In this document: positions 18,446 through 26,564 of the stretch, piece by piece
Position numbering within the stretch: position 1 is the first letter of the stretch
Layout of the letters: the number at the start of each line of letters is the position of its first letter
Assembly (NCBI GenBank): GCA_013360405.1
Contig: JABWBR010000032.1
Coordinates: 62,001-126,000, forward strand
Direction: 5' to 3'
Origin: Saprospiraceae bacterium
Lineage (GTDB): Bacteria; Bacteroidota; Bacteroidia; Chitinophagales; Saprospiraceae
Length of the DNA stretch: 64,000 nt
Notes under the pieces: model-generated
Told to the model about the DNA's origin: nothing
Database searches by the model: none
What the model saw: only the letters and a program-made list of their open reading frames with translations
Position numbers and translations under genes: made by a program

Positions 18446-18449
18446 AAAG

Positions 18450-19490
18450 TTATTCCCCAGTCGTACCATCCTGCTTATCATACTTCTTCACCTTCCTACG
18501 GCTCTTTAGCGGCATATAGCGATAGGGGCGATCCTGAAAATCGGATAGGAGGGAATCGGCACTCGAGCTGAGGCGTTTGATATCGTCGTAGAGTTTGTCG
18601 TCTTTGAGAAGTTTGCCGATAGAACCCTGGCCGCTATTGAGCGACTCGACGGTAGTGGACATGCCGCCCAGGGCCTTGTCGGCCGTCTTCAGGGTTTTCT
18701 GCAAATCGGCCACGGCAACCTGCACCTCCAGAATCGTCTTTTTCAGATCGGCTTCCTTGAGTTGGGCCGTTATGGCGTTGGCGTTGTCGACAATGCCGGC
18801 AATCTCGCCCTTTTTTGCGTTGAGCTCGCCTGTAACGCTGTTGAGGTTGGCCAGGGTGCCATCGATATTGCCCGATGATTTTTTCAGTAATACATCGAGT
18901 TGAGCGGTAGCAGAAGTCAGGTTGACCAGCGTGCGCTGCAATTCTTTTATCGTCGCCGCCAGGGGCGATTTGGTTTCGTCTTTCAGCAATTCTTCGTTGA
19001 TGACGTCAAATACTTCTTTGAGGCCTTCTTCGATGATATCTACATAAGCGCGCAAGTTGTCCTCGCCAACCATAGAAGTGAGCAGGCCATACGTTTCCCC
19101 GGCAATGAAATCACCGCTTTTTGCACAACCATCCCCTTCGCAGGGATTGTCGTACATCAGGTTGACAGCCTTACCCCCCATAAAACCGGTGGAGACAATT
19201 ACTGCTTTGGTTTCTTTGGGAATGCGAATGTCGCGCCGCAATTCGAGCGTCACCAATACCTTTTTTTCTTTATCGGGCAGCAGTTCGATGCTGGCTACGT
19301 TACCCACTTCTACTCCGTGAATGCGCACCTGGGTACCTGACTGCATACCTTCGGTGGTCGAATACAATACTTTATATACGTTGGATTTGACGAGCAGGTT
19401 TTTACCCATGATGAATTTGTAACCCCAAAAAGACAAAGCAAGGGCTACAATACCAAGCAAACCAATCTTAACTTCATTTGAAATTGACAT
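18450..19490 (-). CDS. mlaD: MlaD/MCE-family lipid-transport protein
   Basis: 346 residues. One N-terminal membrane anchor (~9-25) is followed by the MCE domain ('YKVLYSTTEGMQSGTQVRIHGVEVGNV...', ~40-115), which holds phospholipid in MlaD-type systems, and then a long helical tail (~150-320) with heptad-like leucines and alanines. It is the periplasmic substrate-binding part of an ABC lipid transporter; permease and ATPase genes are not in the window. It lies just after amiC on the same strand; this pairing is common in Bacteroidota. Confidence 0.85.
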   Translation of the reverse strand: MSISNEVKIGLLGIVALALSFWGYKFIMGKNLLVKSNVYKVLYSTTEGMQSGTQVRIHGVEVGNVASIELLPDKEKKVLVTLELRRDIRIPKETKAVIVSTGFMGGKAVNLMYDNPCEGDGCAKSGDFIAGETYGLLTSMVGEDNLRAYVDIIEEGLKEVFDVINEELLKDETKSPLAATIKELQRTLVNLTSATAQLDVLLKKSSGNIDGTLANLNSVTGELNAKKGEIAGIVDNANAITAQLKEADLKKTILEVQVAVADLQKTLKTADKALGGMSTTVESLNSGQGSIGKLLKDDKLYDDIKRLSSSADSLLSDFQDRPYRYMPLKSRRKVKKYDKQDGTTGE

Positions 19491-19532
19491 AAAAGAACTG
19501 ATTATTGAAGCGACAAAAGTAGCAGAAATTTT

Positions 19533-19622
19533 CTATTTCGGATTGCGGATTGCGGATTTCGGATTGATCTCGGAAAAATCCGCAATCCGCAATCCGAAAT
19601 CCGAAATCCGAAATCCGAAATC
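19533..19622. repeat. GGATTGC/GGATTTC heptamer inverted array
   Basis: GGATTGCGGATTGCGGATTT on one side and its near-perfect complement on the other (AATCCGCAATCCGCAATCC followed by four GAAATCC units), with a short loop. It separates mlaD from the upstream amiC and directly abuts the amidase stop codon. Confidence 0.9.
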
Positions 19623-19623
19623 C

Positions 19624-21117
19624 TCACAACCCCGCCTCCTGCCTGGCTTGCTCCAGGGAAATACGCCGGCCATTTTTGTAGGCCACGATAAACGCATCGG
19701 GGAAACCGGCGGATTGTAGGATGAGTTTGCCCTCAAACGCCTGTTGATAGGTATTGAATTCGCGTACCTGATATTTGTACATATTGTCTTCCTGTACGAC
19801 TTCGATCAAAAAGCCGGTATTGCGCCAGCGTGGCTGACCGGTATCCATAGGTTGGGGGGCTGCGGCCAATTGCACAAAAAAGCTAATACCCGAAGCCTGG
19901 CCGGTAGGGTAGGAGCTATTATTCGTTGTATTCAAAGGATTACCCGATTTAGCGGTCCAGTCTTGGTTGGCGTAATCGGTGACGGGCACGGGCGTATCTT
20001 CGTAATTAATCGGGATAATCCGTCTGTCTTGTTGACCTTGCTGCTGCATTTTATTTTGCTGGGTGGGACTGCTTTTTTGCGGGGAAACATTGACGAGGGG
20101 TTGCTCTTTGGCCTTTTCGGGCGATTTGCGCTGGGTCTGACTGGCTTGCACGGGTTTTGCCACTACCTCGTATGAGTCCGCCGCAGCCTGGCCGCCCTCC
20201 ACCGATTGTTTGTATTCGGCGAAAGCCAATAAAAGCGCATCAGCTACGTATTGCTGTCCTTCTTCGCTATTCAAAAAAGCCTCTTCCTGGACATTGCTTA
20301 GAAAACCCGCTTCTACCAGTACGCTGGGCATGGTCGTTTCTTTGAGCACCACAAAGCCGGCCTGCTTCACACCCCGGCTATTGCGCCCCGCATCGCTTTT
20401 GAGTTTGGATTCAATTTTATCGGCAAACAAAATGCTTTGTTCCAGATAGGCATTTTGAAACATGCTGAAAATGATATGTCCCTCGGCAGAATTGGGGTCG
20501 TAGTCGTAATTTTTTTTGTAATTATCTTCCAATAAAATAACCGCGTTTTCGCGTTTGGCCACTTCCAGGTTGTGGGAGGCCGTGTGCAATCCCATCACGT
20601 AAGTCTCCGTACCGGCCGTACCGGCTCTTCCCGGCATATAATTGCAATGTATCGACATAAAAAGGTCGGCGTCGTTGTGGTTGGCAATGGCGGCCCGCTC
20701 GTGCAAGGGGATAAACGTATCGTCATTGCGCGTCAGGATTACCTTCACAGAGGGAAATTGCTGCCGCACGTTATCGGCTAATTTCTGCGCCAAAGCCAGG
20801 GCGATGTGCTTCTCCTGCGTATTACCGCCCAGGCAACCGGGGTCGTGGCCGCCGTGGCCGGCGTCGATCACAATGGTTTTTATACGATAACCCGTTTTTT
20901 CTATTGGGCTATTGTTGGTATTTTTGCCAGCCGGTTGCCGGTTGTCGGTTGTCGGTTGTCGGTTGTCGGTTTTTGCAGCCGACTGCTGATTGCTGACTGC
21001 TGATTGCTCAGATGTGTACCAGCGCAACTCCTGGCCAAAGGCCAATGAAAAGTTAAACAGGCAGATGACTATCGTTAGGTAGGTGATAATCTGCGTTGAG
21101 TAGTAAGTTTTTGACAT
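19624..21117 (-). CDS. amiC: N-acetylmuramoyl-L-alanine amidase (Amidase_3)
   Basis: 497 residues from the ATG at 21117 (MSKTYYSTQ...), chosen because a signal peptide follows it (FNFSLAFGQ); the longer frame adds 20 non-signal residues. The catalytic domain (~80-310) has the Amidase_3 zinc-site signatures: IVIDAGHGGHDPG, then the 'E' region and 'SIHCNYMP', and 'SVLVEAGFLSN'. It cleaves the lactyl-peptide bond in peptidoglycan during cell separation. The C-terminal ~70 residues resemble a SPOR-like fold (IEVVQEDNMYKYQVREFNTYQQAFEGKLILQSAGFPDAFI). Between the signal and the catalytic domain lies a segment coded by short-unit repeats (see separate entry). Confidence 0.88.
   Translation of the reverse strand: MSKTYYSTQIITYLTIVICLFNFSLAFGQELRWYTSEQSAVSNQQSAAKTDNRQPTTDNRQPAGKNTNNSPIEKTGYRIKTIVIDAGHGGHDPGCLGGNTQEKHIALALAQKLADNVRQQFPSVKVILTRNDDTFIPLHERAAIANHNDADLFMSIHCNYMPGRAGTAGTETYVMGLHTASHNLEVAKRENAVILLEDNYKKNYDYDPNSAEGHIIFSMFQNAYLEQSILFADKIESKLKSDAGRNSRGVKQAGFVVLKETTMPSVLVEAGFLSNVQEEAFLNSEEGQQYVADALLLAFAEYKQSVEGGQAAADSYEVVAKPVQASQTQRKSPEKAKEQPLVNVSPQKSSPTQQNKMQQQGQQDRRIIPINYEDTPVPVTDYANQDWTAKSGNPLNTTNNSSYPTGQASGISFFVQLAAAPQPMDTGQPRWRNTGFLIEVVQEDNMYKYQVREFNTYQQAFEGKLILQSAGFPDAFIVAYKNGRRISLEQARQEAGL
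20928..21010. repeat. short-unit repeat inside the amiC coding sequence
   Basis: GGTTGTC heptamers (about four) followed by CTGCTGATTGCTGACTGCTG-type units lie in frame within the amidase gene, translated as Q/S/N/T/R-rich linker residues (SEQSAVSNQQSA, TDNRQPTTDNRQP). The same heptamer families are intergenic elsewhere in the window (11288-11362; 55545-55634). Confidence 0.85.
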
Positions 21118-21203
21118 CTTTGCAGCTCTTTGATAGGGGTTGTTCACAGGTATGTTAATTTTGTGATAAAGATACATGCAAACAAGCGCTTTATACGCTT
21201 AGC

Positions 21204-23978
21204 ATGCAAAATAATAGAATTCGGCAATTGAAAGCAAAACGCTTAGTTACAATTTTAGTTGTGTTGAGTTGTACATGGTTGCATGCGCAAGTCAATCCTG
21301 CTGTTAGCGATAGCATAGGCATCAAGCTACCGGCAGCGGATTCGCTTGCCAAAATTGCCGACGACAGCCTCCGCGCCGCTATCCTGCGCACAAGCCTCGA
21401 ATCGCGCCTGCCTCCCGATACCACGCGCACAATCTCGTTTTCAAAAGACTCGCTCGACGCGCCGGTCGATTACAGCGCCCGCGATTCGATGATCTACGAT
21501 ATCGCCGGCCAGAAAATCCACCTCTTCGGCGATGCAAACGTAAAATACAATACTATTACGCTAAAAGCAGGGCATATTGTATTTGATTGGCAAACAAGTA
21601 TTGTAACCGCCGAAGGAATTCCCGATAGCCTGGGCCGCCCGTCGGGCCTGCCGGAGTTCCAGGACGGCGACCAGAGTTTTACCGCCCGTCAGATGCGATA
21701 CAACTTTAAGACCCGCAAAGGCGTGGTGTACGACGTGACCACCAAGCAAAACGACGTGGTCGTGCTGGGCAAAAAATCGAAGTTTGTAACCGGCGAACCC
21801 AGCGCCGATACTACCAAAACCAACGACTATATCTTTAGCGAAGACGCTATTTTTACCACCTGTACCGACCCCGAACCGCACTTCGGCATTCGCAGCAAAC
21901 GGCAAAAGATTATTCCCAATAAATTAGTGGTAGTAGGCCCATCCAACCTGCAGATTATGAACGTGCCCACGCCGCTGTGGTTGCCTTTCGGCTTTTTTCC
22001 CATCAGCAGGGGAAGGCGCAGCGGACTCATGTTCCCCCGCGATTACGAATATTCCGACCAGTGGGGCTTCGGCCTTCGCGATATAGGATGGTTTTTTCCG
22101 CTGGGCGAACACGTCAACCTGACTTTAACCGCCAATGTGTACCTCAAAGGCACCTGGGGCATCAATGCCGCCTCGCAGTACCGCAAACGCTACAAATACA
22201 ACGGCAACCTGGCAGTGGGCTACGACGTGCGCCGGCAGGAAGACAGCGAGGGCGTCATCACCCGTCCCACATCGTTCAGCTTGCGCTGGTCGCACAGCCA
22301 GGACCGTTCGGCCCACCCGATCAATACCTTCGGGGGTTCTATCAATTTTCAGATCAACAGCTTTCAAAGCCGGGTGTACAACGACGCTGCCAGCGTACTG
22401 CAAAACCAACTTAACTCCAACTTTAGCTTTAGCCGCAACTGGCAAGACAAGCCTTTTAACCTCAACGTGGCTTTCAGCCACTCGCAGAATACCCGCACCA
22501 GCGAAATGACGGTGAATTTTCCCACCTTCCAATTTCAAACCCAAACGCTGTACCCCTTCCGCCGCAAAGAACGCACCGGAGGGGAGCGCTGGTACGAAAC
22601 CATCACCCTGCGCTATACCAATGAAGCCCGCAGCACCTTCCGCGGGCCCGATACGACTTTCTTCTCACAAGAGACATTCAATAAAGCCCAATACGGCGCC
22701 AAACACGACATCACCTCCGGGACTTCTTTTAAGTTGTTTAAATATTTCAACCTAAACCCCGGCGTCAGCTACCGCGAAGTGTGGTATTTCAAATCATTCG
22801 ACCGCGAGTATATCCCAGGGCTGAATGTTAAAACCGATACGACAGAACAAGGCATCATCACCCGCGACACCATCAGCTACGGCTCCTGGCGCGATACTAC
22901 GGTCAGCGGCTTCAAATCATACCGCACCCTGAATGCCAGTCTGAGCCTCACCACCCAGGTCTTCGGCACCGTACGCTTTAAAAAAGGCTGGCTACGGGGT
23001 TTGCGGCACGTCATCAAACCCAGCGTGGGCTTCAACTTCTCGCCAAACTACCTCAATCCGGGACTGGGCTACTTCCGCGAAGTGCCCGACACCCTCAACC
23101 CCATAGAATCCGACCGATATACCATCTTCCGCGACGGCATCTACGGCGCGCCGCCCGAATCGGGCCGGCAGATGGCCCTCAATTACAGTCTCAACAACAT
23201 CTTCGAAGCCAAAGTATACTCCCGCAAAGACTCCACTGAAAAGAAAGTCAAGTTATTCGACAATATCATCCTCAACGGCAGCTACAACTTTGCCGCCGAC
23301 TCACTCAAGTGGAGCCAGGTAACCATGGGCGGCACCACCCGCTTGTTTAAAGGCATGACCACCCTGGGCATGAGCGCCGTCTTCGACCCCTATATCATGG
23401 AAGCCGACTCGCGGGGGTTCATGCGGCGCGTCAACAAAACCGCCTGGCGCACCAATGGCCGACTGGTGGAATTTGTCAACGCCAATGTGCGCCTCAACAC
23501 CAGCATCAGCGTAGAAAAAATCAGGGAACTCTTCGAAGGCAAAGAATCGGAAGTCGTAGAAGACGTAGAGGCCGACCGCCGGCGCCGCGAAGAAGAAGCC
23601 GACAAAGAGGAAACCGACTTCCTGAGCTTGTTCGACAATTTCCGCATCAACCACAACATCTCTTTCGACTTGCGCCGCCTGCCCTCCGGCCGCGATACCT
23701 TTATGATTACTACCAACAGCATCGACATGCAGGGCAACATCAAGCTCACTGCCAACTGGAATATCAATATCGGCCGAATCGGCTATGATTTTTCGCGCAA
23801 AAGTCTGACCTACCCCTCCCTCGGCTTCAGCCGCGACCTCCACTGCTGGGAAATGGGCATGAACTGGGCGCCTACGCGCGGCACCTACAGCTTTTTTATC
23901 CAGGTGAAACCCGGCACGCTCGGCTTCCTCAAACTACCCTACCAGCGAAACAATGCCGACGGGTTGTTGACGTTTTAG
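21204..23978 (+). CDS. lptD: LptD/OstA-like outer-membrane LPS assembly protein
   Basis: 924 residues with a signal peptide (to ~29, TWLHAQ). An OstA-like domain (~90-200, 'YDIAGQKIHLFGDANVKYNTITLKAGHIVFDWQTSIVTAEGI') is followed by a very long beta-barrel region. It matches the Bacteroidota putative LptD, which inserts LPS into the outer membrane with LptE. The segment 'VVEDVEADRRRREEEADKEETDF' (~790) is a charged extracellular or periplasmic insert. It is divergent from amiC with a 90-bp shared upstream region, a conserved arrangement in this phylum. Confidence 0.85.
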   Translation: MQNNRIRQLKAKRLVTILVVLSCTWLHAQVNPAVSDSIGIKLPAADSLAKIADDSLRAAILRTSLESRLPPDTTRTISFSKDSLDAPVDYSARDSMIYDIAGQKIHLFGDANVKYNTITLKAGHIVFDWQTSIVTAEGIPDSLGRPSGLPEFQDGDQSFTARQMRYNFKTRKGVVYDVTTKQNDVVVLGKKSKFVTGEPSADTTKTNDYIFSEDAIFTTCTDPEPHFGIRSKRQKIIPNKLVVVGPSNLQIMNVPTPLWLPFGFFPISRGRRSGLMFPRDYEYSDQWGFGLRDIGWFFPLGEHVNLTLTANVYLKGTWGINAASQYRKRYKYNGNLAVGYDVRRQEDSEGVITRPTSFSLRWSHSQDRSAHPINTFGGSINFQINSFQSRVYNDAASVLQNQLNSNFSFSRNWQDKPFNLNVAFSHSQNTRTSEMTVNFPTFQFQTQTLYPFRRKERTGGERWYETITLRYTNEARSTFRGPDTTFFSQETFNKAQYGAKHDITSGTSFKLFKYFNLNPGVSYREVWYFKSFDREYIPGLNVKTDTTEQGIITRDTISYGSWRDTTVSGFKSYRTLNASLSLTTQVFGTVRFKKGWLRGLRHVIKPSVGFNFSPNYLNPGLGYFREVPDTLNPIESDRYTIFRDGIYGAPPESGRQMALNYSLNNIFEAKVYSRKDSTEKKVKLFDNIILNGSYNFAADSLKWSQVTMGGTTRLFKGMTTLGMSAVFDPYIMEADSRGFMRRVNKTAWRTNGRLVEFVNANVRLNTSISVEKIRELFEGKESEVVEDVEADRRRREEEADKEETDFLSLFDNFRINHNISFDLRRLPSGRDTFMITTNSIDMQGNIKLTANWNINIGRIGYDFSRKSLTYPSLGFSRDLHCWEMGMNWAPTRGTYSFFIQVKPGTLGFLKLPYQRNNADGLLTF

Positions 23979-24036
23979 GTGACGGCCTGGGAAGTCTCGT
24001 GGGGGGTGACGGCCTTGGAGGGACTCAGGTGGTGAC
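23976..24036. repeat. GGTGACGG-family repeat
   Basis: Two GGTGACGGCC cores and a closing CTCAGGTGGTGACG, matching the copies at 8978-9061. The first core overlaps the lptD stop codon. Confidence 0.8.
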
Positions 24037-24087
24037 GAAACGTGCACCGTACTGGCTGCTTTATCTGCCAGAAACCGGGCTTCAACC

Positions 24088-24140
24088 CCGCAAGAGGTGT
24101 CATCAGTCCGAGGGACGAGGACTGGTGACATCTCGACCGT
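24088..24140. repeat. palindromic AGGTGTCATC / GATGTCACC element
   Basis: AGGTGTCATCAGTCC ... GGACTGGTGACATCT are inverted halves around GAGGGACGA. A related element follows the next gene at 25043-25155 and similar half-sites are inside the MITE-like element at 41251-41410. Confidence 0.75.
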
Positions 24141-24196
24141 GGCAATACGAAACAAAGCCGACTGCCGGCTGTCATTTTTTTCCTATCTTCACCTCT

Positions 24197-25042
24197 ATGA
24201 AACCCATCCTCACCGCCAAAGAACAATCCCTGCCCCACCACAATATGATTTGGGTGGAGGGCGGCGCTTTTATCATGGGGTCTCCTGAAGATGACGCCGA
24301 CGCGTATAACGATGAACGCCCTGCTCACGAAGTAAAGGCGCCTGGCTTTTATATAGGACAGTTCCCTGTTACGCTGGGATTGTGGCAAGCCGTCATGCCA
24401 ATTGAATTGACGCTGTTTGGGTGGAAGAGCATAGCTTATCCTATTGTTGAAGTGAGTTGGTACGACGTCCTTGTTTTTTGTAACCGATTAAGCGAATATT
24501 CCGGACGACCGCCTTGTTATTATACAGATGATAAATTTAGCAAGGTATACGGTCGCGTTGAGACAGACGTTTGGGAATTGCCCAATACCGGCCCGGTGTA
24601 TTTGAATGCTCATGCGGGAGGTTATCGCATACCCACGGAAGCAGAATGGGAATTTGCGGCGCGGGGAGGGGTACGAAGTGAGGGCTATAAATACGCGGGC
24701 AGCGACATACTTAGGGAGGTTGGTTGGTATAGCGATAACATTGATAATAATGCCAAAGAAGTCAGGGGCAAATATGCTAATGAACTTGGACTGTTCGACA
24801 TGAGCGGCAATGTGTGGGAATTGTGCGAAGACCAATGGCATGACGATTACAATGGCGCGCCTAAGGATGGTTCAGCTTGGACTGACTTGTCTGAACAGGG
24901 CATTGACCGCGTGGTTCGCGGCGGCGGCTGCCTCAACGAGCAGCGGCTCTGCCGCGTTGCGTGCCGTCTCCATTGCGGGCCGGACCGTCGCCTCGACGAT
25001 CTCGGCTTTCGATTGGTGCTTTCGTTTCTCCAGTCAGGCTAA
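24197..25042 (+). CDS. FGE-sulfatase / C-type-lectin-fold protein, probable DGR target
   Basis: 281 residues from the ATG at 24197 (MKPILTAKEQ), chosen because everything further upstream in frame is dispersed repeat. The protein has the full FGE-sulfatase fold: 'MIWVEGGAFIMGSPEDD', 'YIGQFPVTLGLWQAV', 'VSWYDVLVFCNRLSEYSG', 'YRIPTEAEWEFAARGG', 'GLFDMSGNVWELCEDQWH', and the closing RVVRGGG...GFRLV block. Family members are either formylglycine-generating enzymes or, more often in Bacteroidota, ligand-binding proteins of unknown role. No signal peptide. The last ~30 residues are coded by adenine-poor NNC/NNT codons as expected for a diversity-generating retroelement variable region (see separate entry). 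Confidence 0.85.
   Translation: MKPILTAKEQSLPHHNMIWVEGGAFIMGSPEDDADAYNDERPAHEVKAPGFYIGQFPVTLGLWQAVMPIELTLFGWKSIAYPIVEVSWYDVLVFCNRLSEYSGRPPCYYTDDKFSKVYGRVETDVWELPNTGPVYLNAHAGGYRIPTEAEWEFAARGGVRSEGYKYAGSDILREVGWYSDNIDNNAKEVRGKYANELGLFDMSGNVWELCEDQWHDDYNGAPKDGSAWTDLSEQGIDRVVRGGGCLNEQRLCRVACRLHCGPDRRLDDLGFRLVLSFLQSG
24926..25012 (+). other. candidate DGR variable region (VR)
   Basis: Codons 244-272 lie where the variable region of FGE-fold DGR targets is found, between RGG and GFR. Most codons here end in C or T with the first two bases varied (CTC five times, CGC, CGT, TGC four times, GAC, GAT, CAT), the pattern made when AAC/AAT codons of a template are changed at adenines. Only a few A residues remain on the coding strand. 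No template repeat or reverse transcriptase was found in the window, so the call rests on composition and position. Confidence 0.5.
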
Positions 25043-25155
25043 GAGGTGTCTTCCCGAGGTACGAGGGAAGCTGACATCTCGACCCAGGTTTCCGGGTCGG
25101 CCCGGGCCCCGCGAGATGACACCTCTCCTGTCGTCGAGATGTCACCTCGCGGCAA
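25043..25155. repeat. palindromic AGGTGTC...GACATCTCG elements, two or three in a row
   Basis: Starts directly after the stop codon with GAGGTGTCTTCCCGAGG and contains GCTGACATCTCGACCC, GGTTTCCGGGTCGGCCCGGG, GAGATGACACCTCTCC and CGAGATGTCACCTCG. Several nested inverted repeats can fold into a long GC-rich hairpin. Same family as 24088-24140. Confidence 0.8.
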
Positions 25156-25185
25156 AGGCAAAAGCAAGATAAAAATCGCTAAACA

Positions 25186-25204
25186 GTGAGCGGTAAACGC
25201 TCAC
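25186..25204. repeat. palindrome GTGAGCG-GTAAA-CGCTCAC
   Basis: A 7-bp perfect stem in a ~28-bp context (CTAAACrGTGAGCGGTAAAC...) that recurs almost exactly at 41448-41476. Confidence 0.8.
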
Positions 25205-25290
25205 CCTCATAAACCTTCATAAACCCTCATAAACCCTCATAAACCCTCATAAACCCTCATAAACCCTCATAAACCTTCATAAACCCTCAT
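25205..25290. repeat. CCCTCATAAA decamer array
   Basis: About eight direct copies of a 10-bp unit (CCCTCATAAA, two copies with CCTTCATAAA). The array stops where the reading frame of a 5'-truncated gene begins, and the in-frame stop TAA at 25270-25272 is part of the array. Confidence 0.9.
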
Positions 25291-25707
25291 AACGCCATAC
25301 AGGCCGTCATCGCCAAAGAAACGGAGTCGTATTACAAACAGGATTTCGAAGCCTGGCAGCGCACTTATCTCAACTCGCCCAAATTCCGAAAATTCGGGTA
25401 TTGGGACGGTTTTCCGGAAAAAGTGGTCTCCAACATCGGCTTCGAGTCGCTGAAAGCAGAGAAAAAAGCACAATTTGAAGCGGATAAAACGATCTGGAAA
25501 GGCTCTACCGAAGAGCGGCTCAACGAAAATTTCAGCATCTCGCCCGAGATGGCCTGGCATACGTTTGAGCAAATGTCTTACGAAAAAGACACCAAAAAAT
25601 TCTTAGGCAAATCACTGGAAACCAGGATTTCGGAGAAGGTGGATGGGGAGTGGAAGATCGCTTACCTGGGCTATCACTATTATCCGGATACCACGCAGAC
25701 GCAGTGA
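25273..25707 (+). pseudogene. 5'-truncated NTF2/SnoaL-like gene
   Basis: From 25291 the frame reads NAIQAVIAKETESYYKQDFE and continues without a break to the stop at 25707, giving ~139 residues of an NTF2-like alpha+beta protein (the A-I-x-x-V-I..E...YY..D pattern is the first helix of the family, and '.ISEKVDGEWKIAYLGYHY' the last strand). There is no start codon before it: the frame runs straight into the decamer array and hits a stop. The start and the expected signal peptide are lost, most likely through insertion or expansion of the array. A GTG at 25423 could start a 94-residue remnant, but that would lack the first helices. Family assignment is by eye. Confidence 0.65.
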
Positions 25708-25712
25708 TTTTT

Positions 25713-25806
25713 TCTAACCACGGAGTTACACGGAGTTTACACAGAGTTACACGGAGTCAAATTACCACTCTGTGAAACTCCGTGTGAACTCCGTGAAACT
25801 CCGTGG
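25713..25806. repeat. ACACGGAGTT decamer inverted array between convergent genes
   Basis: CCACGGAGTTACACGGAGTT on the left faces the complement GAAACTCCGTG.. / ..CCGTGG on the right. The array fills the gap before rimM and can fold into a long hairpin. Confidence 0.85.
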
Positions 25807-25821
25807 TAAAAAAAAGTCATT

Positions 25822-26346
25822 TCACAGCTCCAGCAGCCCCTCCGGCAACTCCATCGTAAGCCGGCGCCCGGCGTGGTCAATCGCCTGGATAAAATGCTCA
25901 TTGAGCGGGATCAACACCTCGCGGTCCTCGTACATCACCGCCGCCAGGGCTTGCTGCGGCATATCGATCACCTCGTCGATAGCGCCGACGAGGCCTTTAT
26001 CAGTGTCGAAAATCGTATAACCCAGCAAAGCGGCGTAGGGGAGGGCCTCCGCTTCCGCTTCTTCGGCGGGGCGTAAAATATCCGTCCGGCGCATCAGTAA
26101 CTCACTGCCGTTGAGCTGCTTGGCAGCCTCGGGCGTATTCACGCCTTCGAACTTCACGAGGATATTCCCCGCATCGCGGATAGATGCTACAAAATAAGGC
26201 GAAGGTTTGCCCAGGCGGTTGATAAACAACAAACGCGCCTTCAGAACATCGTCAACAAAAGCCTCGCGCACCTGCAGCCGCATCTCTCCGTATACGCCGT
26301 GGACTTTCCGCACAAACCCGATAGGGATAAAATCTTCGTTTTGCAT
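25822..26346 (-). CDS. rimM: ribosome maturation factor RimM
   Basis: 174 residues, normal family length. The N-terminal RimM domain opens 'IPIGFVRKVHGVYGEMRLQV' (canonical I-G-x-I-x-x-x-x-G-x-x-G-E-V/M pattern), and the C-terminal PRC-barrel domain (~95-174) ends with 'LIPLNEHFIQAIDHAGRRLTMELPEGLLEL', including the I-P-x-x-x-x-x-I-x-x-ID pattern. It helps 16S rRNA processing and 30S assembly. Its usual partners rpsP and trmD are not adjacent; rpsP could only be upstream, where the Roco gene lies, so the operon is broken up here. Confidence 0.93.
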   Translation of the reverse strand: MQNEDFIPIGFVRKVHGVYGEMRLQVREAFVDDVLKARLLFINRLGKPSPYFVASIRDAGNILVKFEGVNTPEAAKQLNGSELLMRRTDILRPAEEAEAEALPYAALLGYTIFDTDKGLVGAIDEVIDMPQQALAAVMYEDREVLIPLNEHFIQAIDHAGRRLTMELPEGLLEL

Positions 26347-26465
26347 GCCTGTTTTGTTCGTGGGGCAAATTTCAACAAATTGCGCGAAAACAATATTAAT
26401 ACTATCCGAATTTCCTGGTTTTGTTTAGCTTTGGATGTGGGGCAGGAATCGATAAGCACAAAATC

Positions 26466-26564
26466 ATGAAATCACTTCTCATTCGCCCATTTTTGCTCAT
26501 TCAATTCATGTCTTCAGCTCAGGACATACCGTCTATAGCTGCTCTAAATATGATAAATTTATGA
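26466..26564 (+). other. short leader frame overlapping the Roco start (possible truncated secreted-protein gene)
   Basis: An ATG at 26466 opens a 32-codon frame (starts MKSLLIRPFLLIQFMSSAQ, like a signal peptide) whose TGA at 26562-26564 overlaps the ATG of the Roco gene (ATGA arrangement). It could be a leader that couples translation, or the 5' remnant of a lost secreted-protein gene. No further evidence. Confidence 0.35.

Noticed and set aside
23999-24196. Longer start of the FGE-fold gene
   Set aside because: The upstream 66 codons are made of GGTGACGG-family and palindromic repeats; the FGE domain starts right after the ATG at 24197.
25423-25707. Intact 94-residue gene starting with GTG
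   Set aside because: The frame continues upstream with clear NTF2-like sequence to 25291, so a 5'-truncated gene is the better reading.
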